This document shows positions 1 to 4,822 of a stretch of 10,345 bases of DNA, piece after piece. The stretch spans positions 1 through 10,345 of the forward strand of contig JAGGZG010000028.1 in assembly GCA_021162125.1 (NCBI GenBank), written 5' to 3'. The translations under genes were made by a program, and so were the position numbers. The stretch comes from Anaerolineae bacterium. GTDB taxonomy: Bacteria; Chloroflexota; Anaerolineae; JACIWR01. How positions within the stretch are numbered: the first letter of the stretch is position 1; every line of letters starts with the position of its first letter. The notes under the pieces were generated by a model. That model searched no databases. It was not told the origin of the DNA and saw nothing but the letters and a program-made list of their open reading frames with translations.

Positions 1-85
1 AGCTGGGATCGTCCAACAACCAACGTACCCACGTCTCCGCTTCCGTCTCCAGCAGCCGCTTGCTGCCGATGTCCGCTTTCCCCAT
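1..85 (-). CDS. Unidentified protein, N-terminal fragment (runs off left edge)
   Basis: An ATG at 85-83 opens a frame that stays open to the window edge: 28 full codons beginning MGKADIGSKRLL and continuing with a WVRWLL segment and an acidic DD. The start is well supported: AAGGAG at 96-91 sits 5 nt upstream, and a near-consensus promoter lies further up at 136-164. The opening loosely recalls short proteins of the Rpn/PD-(D/E)XK transposase-nuclease type seen in cyanobacteria and Chloroflexota, but this is a memory-level resemblance over fewer than 30 residues and no catalytic motif is in view. Treat the function as unknown. The gene is transcribed away from the M50 gene stop at 238 in the same direction, and its own promoter argues for a separate transcript. 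Confidence 0.75.
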   Translation of the reverse strand, partial: MGKADIGSKRLLETEAETWVRWLLDDPS

Positions 86-135
86 GGCAACTCCTTCTGA
101 CGAGAGCTTGCTGATGAGCGGTGGGGAGTGTTTTT

Positions 136-164
136 ATTGTACTCCGACTGTACCACAAAGTCAA
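136..164 (-). promoter_or_regulatory. Sigma70-type promoter for the left-edge gene
   Basis: On the minus strand, TTGACT (164-159) is followed by a 17-bp spacer and TACAAT (141-136), then an A-rich start region. Five of six bases match consensus in each box. The predicted transcription start near 129 gives a leader of about 45 nt carrying the AAGGAG site. It lies downstream of the M50 gene stop, so the partial gene need not depend on read-through. Confidence 0.75.
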
Positions 165-237
165 CTGCCTGCGGACGGGGATGAGAGAAACCCCCGAGAC
201 AGGCCAGCTTTCGTGGGCACGGGTTCCGGTTCGGTTT

Positions 238-3200
238 TCACACCACCCCGCTCAAGCCCAGCTTGCGACGGGTATCTATTACCCGCCGGCTGCTCACCTG
301 CTCCAGTCGGCGGCTGACCCCCAGGTTACCCCGCACGAACAGGTCGAAATCGTGGCGGCTGAGGCTCAGCACGGTTGCTCCCTCCTCCCCGCCGACCACG
401 GTGGCGATGGGCGGTTGGTCCAGCAACAGGCCGATTTCTCCGCAGAATTCCCCCACGCTCAGGCGGGCCAGAATTCTTTCCTGGGGGCTGCCCCGCTCGC
501 CAATCACGATCAGCGTGCCCCGGGCGATCACGTAAAACGTATCACTGCGCACTCCCTGGGTGATGAGCACCTCGTCGGGTTGCACCTCACGCCGTTGGAA
601 TTGGTGGGCCAGTCGCCTGATCTGCATGTGAGTCAGTCCGGCGAAAACAGGCATCTGGTTCAGCAGGGACACGACCTCGGCGGCTTGCTGGACCTGTTCA
701 CCCAGTTGGAAACGGCTTTTCACCAGGCGATTGAAGTCCTCCTGGGCCAGGACCAGTAACTCGCTGTCCACGGCGGCGCGATAGGTGGCGGGGTAGGGTG
801 CGCCGTGCAGGAGCGCGTGTTCCCCGCAGTAGTCTCCGCGATGTAGCTCGGCGATCAGCCGCTCCTCGCCCCGTTCGTCTCGCTGCCAGACCTCCACCTC
901 GCCAAAGCGCACCAGGAAGAAGCGGTCGCCGCTCTGTCCCTGGCGGGCAAAGGCGCGGCCGGCTTTCACTCGCAGGGTGCGCAGGGCAGCGACGAGGGCC
1001 TCGATGTCGGCATCGTCGGCGTCGGCGAAGAGGGGCATAGCCCGCAGCAGGTAGTGGTAGTCGCCGGCGGTGCTCTCGAAGTCCTGGGAGAGGTCCGCGC
1101 CCCAGGGGGTGCGCTGCAACAGGTGCCGGCTGAGCACCTCGCGCTCTTGCCAGGGTAACCCGTCGTGTGCACCCTGGATGGCCCGTCGCAGGAAGGGCCT
1201 GCCTGCCGAATCATCCATCATGTCAATGGTGTAGTTCAGCACTTCCTCGTAGCGAGCGGCCTGGTCAGCGATGGTCACGCTATCCAGGGGCAGGGTGTCG
1301 CGGATCTGCCCCCGATCTACCATCACCCCCCAGTTGGCGGTGACGGCTGTCACATCCAGGCGGTCGTCAATTATCTGCGCCAGCCGCCAGCCGTACACCT
1401 CGCGGAACTGGGTGAAGAGAGTGGCGTAGAAGTGGGCAAAAGCATCGCGTAGCCGTTCTTGATCGCTGAGCGCCTCGACCAGCGGCCATTCCTCGCGGCG
1501 GTACGCGGCTCGCAGGTGGGCCAGGTAAATCAGCACACAGCCGCAGGCCAGCCCGCCGCTGACCAGGACACCCAGTCCATAGACGATGGTGTACAGGCGG
1601 GGATAGCCCGGAGCGTACACGCGCAACAAGTCCTCGGCCACCAGGCCGGCGATGGCGACCATCATAAAATTCCAGCCCAGGCCGAAGTGCGAATCGGAGA
1701 AAGCGAACAGGGTGGGGATGAGCAACGCGAGGCCCAGCATTGCACAATAGGTGGCGACGAGTCCCAGTAGAGCACCTAACGTCGGGGTTGAGCTTCGCGT
1801 AGTCCACAGAAGGGCCGGCAGCACGGCCACCAGGGCCAGGATGAACAGGAGGGACATCAGTGTCTTCTCCCCGGCAGTGACCAGCTCCAGGCCGGTACGC
1901 CGAAAGGCGAGGATTGCAGCCACCAGCACGACCAGGAGGACCAGCTTGTTCAGCACGATGACCACCGAGGGCCAGGGGGGATCAATGACGTACCACACGC
2001 CCAGGGCGCGCAGGCCGTGGACGGGCAGAAGCAGGAGCAGGGCCATGCTCAGGGCCAGGAAGACCCCCTGGAAGGCGGAACCGGCGTAATAGCGGGTGGC
2101 GGCCAGCGCTGCACTCAGGGCGACCAGAGTCAGCAGGAAGGTGAGGGTGAGCAGGTAGGCCCAGCGCCAGTCTGCGGGCAGGAGTAAGGCGATTCCCGAC
2201 AGGACGGCCAGACAACCCAGCAACAGTCCAGCCACTAGCCGGTCGTGTTCCAGGATGTGCTGGCGGGCCAGCCAGTCGGCGACGCTGCCCAGGAAGCGGA
2301 CGATTTGCGAGCCCAGTGTCCAACCGCCCACCACGGTCAGCGCTCCGCCAATCACGACCACCAGCACGCGACCCAACCCTCCTCGCGTCCAGAGCTCGGA
2401 GACTGCGCGGCCCAGTTGTTTCTGCCAGAAGTACAGGGCCAGCCAGAGGGCGACCACGGTATACGCCGCACTGAGCAGGCCGAACACGGTGAATATCCGC
2501 TCTTCGCGGGAGAACGACGTGGCAGCGGGTTCTTCTTGCGAGGTGGGCAGGGCAGGCTGGGCGGGCAGCAGTCCCCGGCTTTGCAACCAAGTGCGCACTT
2601 TGTTCCACAACTCTGTCCGCACGAAGGCCAGCGAGCGCTGGCGCAGCATCGGGATCTCCAGCCAGTCCACGAGCAGGAAGTAGCCGTCCAGTTCCAGCAG
2701 CGGGTTGAGATTGAGAAGCACACCCAGGTAAGCGGTGAAGGCCACCTTGTACAGGAATGGGCTGAGCGCCCAATGGGGGAAGGCGTAGGCCAGCAGCGAA
2801 CACATCCCGCCGACGATCAGGTCGGAGACTGGCCCTGCTGCCGAAACGGCTATCCGTGGACCTTTGTCCTCCATCCAGATGTCCATGGTGTCCACGAAGA
2901 AGGCCGGCAGGCCGTAATAGAGCATGAACCCGCCACGGTGCACCTCGCGTCCGAAATGCTTGGTGGTCAGCGCGTGAGCGCACTCGTGCAGAAATATGGT
3001 CAGCAGGTTGGCCAGCCAGAGGAGTATGAGTCCCAGGGTGAGGGAGTTGCCGCTTTTCAACAGGGTGAAGGTTCCCTGACGCAGGGCCAGGAAAAAGCAC
3101 AGGAGACCCATCAGCGCGATGGCGGCGAAGACGATGAGCGCTGGCGCGGTAAAAAACAGCCAACCCCCGGCTCGATAGACTGCCGAGAGGATGTGATCTA

Positions 3201-3735
3201 ACCCGCTGATGGCGAACTCCCGGCCCGCTAACCAGTGTACCGCGCGCTCGCTCCAACGCTCCGGGCGTCGTCGTTCCAGAGCTTCCTGCGCCTGCTCGTA
3301 TACTTTGACCGGCTTGGCGGTGAGGAACTGTTGATCTCGTAAGCCGTCCACCAGGCTGCACACCAGGCTGATGGCCAGTGCGTGGTACTTTTGGAAGTAG
3401 GCGGTCATCAGCGCGCTCAGCGAGCGGGTGCCGTCCATCAGCCGCCACAGGAAGAATTCGTGCTCCGCTAGGCGGAGGTAAGTGTAGGCTTGCGGATTCT
3501 TGAGGACGTAGTAGCGGCTGGCGTGGCTCTGCAGGCGGCGGATGACCACCCCGCTGCGCACCCGGGGACGGAAGTGGATGGGATCGCCTTTCTGTTGGAT
3601 CTCATCCCACAGGCGCGAGGTGGACGTGGACTGCCGGCTAGCGCCGGCGTCCAACTCCTGCCACAGCGCTGTATTCCGCGCCGACAGGTGCGCTACCCGT
3701 TCATCGAGTTCCGGCCACAGGCCATCTTCCCGCAC
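238..3735 (-). CDS. M50 (site-2-type) membrane metalloprotease with PqqD-like N-terminus and two C-terminal cyclic-nucleotide-binding-fold domains
   Basis: This 1165-residue integral membrane protein starts at GTG 3735-3733, chosen because AAGGAG (3747-3742) lies 6 nt upstream. Residues about 55-140 look like the PqqD-like winged-helix domain that precedes M50 domains of the YydH / putative peptide zinc metalloprotease type. The protease core has HECAH at 250-254 (zinc ligands H250 and H254, catalytic E251), a GFMLYYGLPAFFVD stretch at 269-282, and NPLLELDG at 344-351, whose D350 is the likely third ligand. Some 13-14 membrane segments run from about 190 to 740, far more than a minimal S2P core. 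Residues about 745-898 are soluble and unrecognised. Two cNMP-binding folds follow (about 899-1010 and 1028-1140), with the Gly-Glu pairs at 971-972 and 1099-1100 but without the phosphate-binding Arg (Tyr981, Pro1109). Expected role: intramembrane or peptide proteolysis controlled by the cytosolic modules. The substrate is unknown. No peptide precursor, radical SAM enzyme or transporter is adjacent, and no clear terminator follows the stop. Confidence 0.88.
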   Translation of the reverse strand: MREDGLWPELDERVAHLSARNTALWQELDAGASRQSTSTSRLWDEIQQKGDPIHFRPRVRSGVVIRRLQSHASRYYVLKNPQAYTYLRLAEHEFFLWRLMDGTRSLSALMTAYFQKYHALAISLVCSLVDGLRDQQFLTAKPVKVYEQAQEALERRRPERWSERAVHWLAGREFAISGLDHILSAVYRAGGWLFFTAPALIVFAAIALMGLLCFFLALRQGTFTLLKSGNSLTLGLILLWLANLLTIFLHECAHALTTKHFGREVHRGGFMLYYGLPAFFVDTMDIWMEDKGPRIAVSAAGPVSDLIVGGMCSLLAYAFPHWALSPFLYKVAFTAYLGVLLNLNPLLELDGYFLLVDWLEIPMLRQRSLAFVRTELWNKVRTWLQSRGLLPAQPALPTSQEEPAATSFSREERIFTVFGLLSAAYTVVALWLALYFWQKQLGRAVSELWTRGGLGRVLVVVIGGALTVVGGWTLGSQIVRFLGSVADWLARQHILEHDRLVAGLLLGCLAVLSGIALLLPADWRWAYLLTLTFLLTLVALSAALAATRYYAGSAFQGVFLALSMALLLLLPVHGLRALGVWYVIDPPWPSVVIVLNKLVLLVVLVAAILAFRRTGLELVTAGEKTLMSLLFILALVAVLPALLWTTRSSTPTLGALLGLVATYCAMLGLALLIPTLFAFSDSHFGLGWNFMMVAIAGLVAEDLLRVYAPGYPRLYTIVYGLGVLVSGGLACGCVLIYLAHLRAAYRREEWPLVEALSDQERLRDAFAHFYATLFTQFREVYGWRLAQIIDDRLDVTAVTANWGVMVDRGQIRDTLPLDSVTIADQAARYEEVLNYTIDMMDDSAGRPFLRRAIQGAHDGLPWQEREVLSRHLLQRTPWGADLSQDFESTAGDYHYLLRAMPLFADADDADIEALVAALRTLRVKAGRAFARQGQSGDRFFLVRFGEVEVWQRDERGEERLIAELHRGDYCGEHALLHGAPYPATYRAAVDSELLVLAQEDFNRLVKSRFQLGEQVQQAAEVVSLLNQMPVFAGLTHMQIRRLAHQFQRREVQPDEVLITQGVRSDTFYVIARGTLIVIGERGSPQERILARLSVGEFCGEIGLLLDQPPIATVVGGEEGATVLSLSRHDFDLFVRGNLGVSRRLEQVSSRRVIDTRRKLGLSGVV

Positions 3736-3759
3736 GGTGTTCTCCTTACGCGCATCCTG

Positions 3760-3953
3760 ACCCTCCCGCAGGGTTACTACTCAGGCCAGCGGTTGAAACC
3801 GCGCCTGAGGAGCGAAAGCTGGCTGTCCACCTGCGTGGACAGGCGCGTCCACGTAGGTGGACGCTCGGCTGCAAGCCCTCTAGAGGCGATTTCAATCGCT
3901 AACAGAAGTAGCCTGAGCAGTTACCCCGCAGGTTCCAAACCTGGCGGGAGGGT
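3760..3953. repeat. Composite palindromic element bounded by ACCCTCCCGC inverted repeats
   Basis: The 10-bp ends ACCCTCCCGC (3760-3769) and GCGGGAGGGT (3944-3953) are exact inverted repeats and match the arms of the simple hairpins at 4765 and 8362. Inside lie, in order: linker CTACTCAGGC (3777-3786); hairpin GCGGTT-GA-AACCGC (3789-3802) enclosed by CTCAGGC/GCCTGAG (3780-3786, 3803-3809); an 8-bp hairpin (arms 3823-3830 and 3835-3842); another (arms 3845-3852 and 3857-3864); GCGATT-TC-AATCGC (3886-3899); and the inverted linker GCCTGAGCAG (3911-3920). It encodes no protein. It falls wholly within the predicted 5' leader of the M50 gene. It may be a MITE-like or REP-like element; no transposase is present. 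Confidence 0.8.
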
Positions 3954-3963
3954 GAGCAATTGT

Positions 3964-3972
3964 TGTTATAAT
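3964..3972 (+). promoter_or_regulatory. Extended -10 element facing pth
   Basis: TGT-TATAAT forms an extended -10 on the plus strand. No good -35 lies at the right distance: the position is occupied by the GC-rich arm of the composite repeat. A start near 3979 would give a leader of about 160 nt before pth. It shares its core bases with the opposite-facing element at 3971-3979. Confidence 0.45.
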
Positions 3973-3979
3973 TATACCA
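3971..3979 (-). promoter_or_regulatory. Extended -10 promoter for the M50 gene
   Basis: Read on the minus strand, TGG-TATAAT is a perfect extended -10 element. The -35 region is weak, which an extended -10 can offset. Transcription would begin near 3964 and carry the whole composite hairpin element as a leader of about 230 nt before the GTG at 3735. Confidence 0.6.
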
Positions 3980-4005
3980 TAAACGAGTGGATTTGCATAA
4001 ACATA

Positions 4006-4020
4006 AGGTGCATTGCACCT
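4006..4020. promoter_or_regulatory. 15-bp perfect inverted repeat, operator-like
   Basis: AGGTGCA-T-TGCACCT is a perfect 7-bp inverted repeat around one central base. It sits in the AT-rich divergent intergenic region, upstream of the minus-strand M50 promoter and between the two candidate plus-strand promoters of pth. The position suits a dimeric regulator that could act on both genes. A small RNA hairpin is the alternative, though a 1-nt loop would force partial opening. Confidence 0.4.
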
Positions 4021-4030
4021 CCAATTTGAT

Positions 4031-4059
4031 TTGACTTTCCCCGCACGATGGTGTACCAT
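4031..4059 (+). promoter_or_regulatory. Candidate sigma70 promoter for pth
   Basis: TTGACT (4031-4036), a 17-bp spacer and TACCAT (4054-4059) make a plausible plus-strand promoter. The -35 is a 5/6 match and the -10 a 4/6 match. It would start transcription near 4066, about 76 nt before the pth ATG. It competes as an explanation with the extended -10 at 3964-3972, and both could be used. Confidence 0.5.
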
Positions 4060-4098
4060 AATCAGTCACTCAATCGCCCGCTCCCTGCTTTGCTCGCT

Positions 4099-4116
4099 GC
4101 GGATTGCCAAATCCGC
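4099..4116 (+). repeat. Hairpin in the pth leader
   Basis: GCGGATT (4099-4105) and AATCCGC (4110-4116) form a perfect 7-bp stem with a GCCA loop. It ends 11 nt before the presumed pth ribosome-binding site (AGGTGG, 4128-4133). No U-tract follows, so a terminator is unlikely. It may be a further short palindromic repeat or a modest translational element. Confidence 0.45.
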
Positions 4117-4141
4117 TTCCACGCTACAGGTGGGACGTTTT

Positions 4142-4756
4142 ATGGAAAAAATCTCGTCCCTCGACCGGACGCCGCAGCATGCCCCTGACCGGGGGCGGCT
4201 CACCCTCATCGTGGGCCTGGGCAACCCCGGCCGGGAGTACGCTGGTAACCGGCACAACGCCGGATTTCAGTGCATAGACCGCCTGGCGGAGGCCCACGGG
4301 CTGAGCTTCACCCGGCGGCAGGCCCGCGCGCGCGTGGCCCGGGGGGAAATAAATGGACACCGCGTGCTGCTGGTTAAACCACAGACTTTCATGAACGCCA
4401 GCGGCGAAGCGGTGGGCCAGCTTGCCCGCTTCTACAAAATCGCACCGGCGGACGTGCTGGTCCTCTACGACGACCTGGACCTGCCCCTGGGCAAGATTCG
4501 CCTGCGGCCCGGCGGTGGGTCAGGCGGGCATCGCGGGATGCGTTCGATCATCCAACACCTGGGCACCGAGGATTTCCCTCGTCTGCGATTGGGCATCGGC
4601 CGGCCGCCGGGTGGGATGGACCCCGTGGATTACGTGCTCAGCGATTTCACCGCTGACGAGCGAGCCGACATGGAACTGGCCTTCGAGCGGGCCATCGCCG
4701 CCATCGAGTGTTTCCTGGACGAGGGCATTGATGCGGCAATGAACGCTTTCAATTGA
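4142..4756 (+). CDS. pth: Peptidyl-tRNA hydrolase
   Basis: This 204-residue cytosolic enzyme frees tRNA from prematurely dropped peptidyl-tRNA by cutting the ester bond. The family signature TLIVGLGNPGREY at 21-33 holds N28, and the NRHNAGF block holds the catalytic-type H38. KPQTFMN at 79-85 has M84, YDDLDLP at 109-115 has D110, and GGSGGHRGM is at 125-133. The Asn usual after the HxG-motif His (N114 of the E. coli enzyme) is Arg131 here. The ATG at 4142 was chosen over the upstream in-frame 4013 codon because AGGTGG lies 8 nt ahead of it and no family homology exists before it. Even so there is a tail of about 19 residues before the usual first strand, making it slightly longer than the typical 190. 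It is followed, after 8 nt, by a perfect hairpin and then mfd. The pth-mfd order is also found in Firmicutes. Confidence 0.95.
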   Translation: MEKISSLDRTPQHAPDRGRLTLIVGLGNPGREYAGNRHNAGFQCIDRLAEAHGLSFTRRQARARVARGEINGHRVLLVKPQTFMNASGEAVGQLARFYKIAPADVLVLYDDLDLPLGKIRLRPGGGSGGHRGMRSIIQHLGTEDFPRLRLGIGRPPGGMDPVDYVLSDFTADERADMELAFERAIAAIECFLDEGIDAAMNAFN

Positions 4757-4764
4757 GTGCGCTA

Positions 4765-4798
4765 ACCCTCCCGCAGGTTACCAAACCTGCGGGAGGGT
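4765..4798. repeat. Perfect 15-bp GC-rich hairpin between pth and mfd
   Basis: ACCCTCCCGCAGGTT (4765-4779) and its exact complement AACCTGCGGGAGGGT (4784-4798) flank an ACCA loop. The stem matches the hairpin at 8362-8396 base for base, so it is a dispersed repeat. It starts 8 nt after the pth stop and ends 14 nt before the mfd ribosome-binding site. No T-run follows on either strand, so it is not a classical intrinsic terminator. It could stabilise the pth 3' end or attenuate read-through into mfd. Confidence 0.85.
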
Positions 4799-4822
4799 CA
4801 CCAGGTTGAACCGGAGAGATAC

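Noticed and set aside
165..237. Terminator after the M50 gene
   Set aside because: I looked for a stem and T-run on the minus strand between the stop at 238 and the next promoter and found no convincing one.
2245..3201. Long plus-strand open frame (318 codons)
   Set aside because: It lies antisense to the M50 protease, whose motifs and start are clear; the product is low in recognisable folds and has no ribosome-binding site. GC-rich coding DNA commonly gives such shadows.
1982..3448. 488-codon minus-strand frame overlapping the M50 gene
   Set aside because: It overlaps the M50 gene on the same strand in another frame; its composition is rich in Arg, Pro and Gly with no membrane or catalytic motif.
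3760..3953. CRISPR array
   Set aside because: The palindromes differ in sequence and spacing; there are no constant repeats with regular unique spacers, and no cas gene is present.
3760..3953. Insertion sequence
   Set aside because: Short terminal inverted repeats are present, but no transposase frame lies inside and no clear target-site duplication was seen, so it is listed only as a repeat element.
4013..4141. Extended pth start at 4013
   Set aside because: The extra 43 residues lie over a candidate promoter and hairpins and have no Pth homology; the ATG at 4142 has AGGTGG upstream.
3736..4141. Small peptide precursor gene for the M50/PqqD-like protein
   Set aside because: No short frame with a ribosome-binding site and precursor-like composition was seen; the region is promoters and palindromes.
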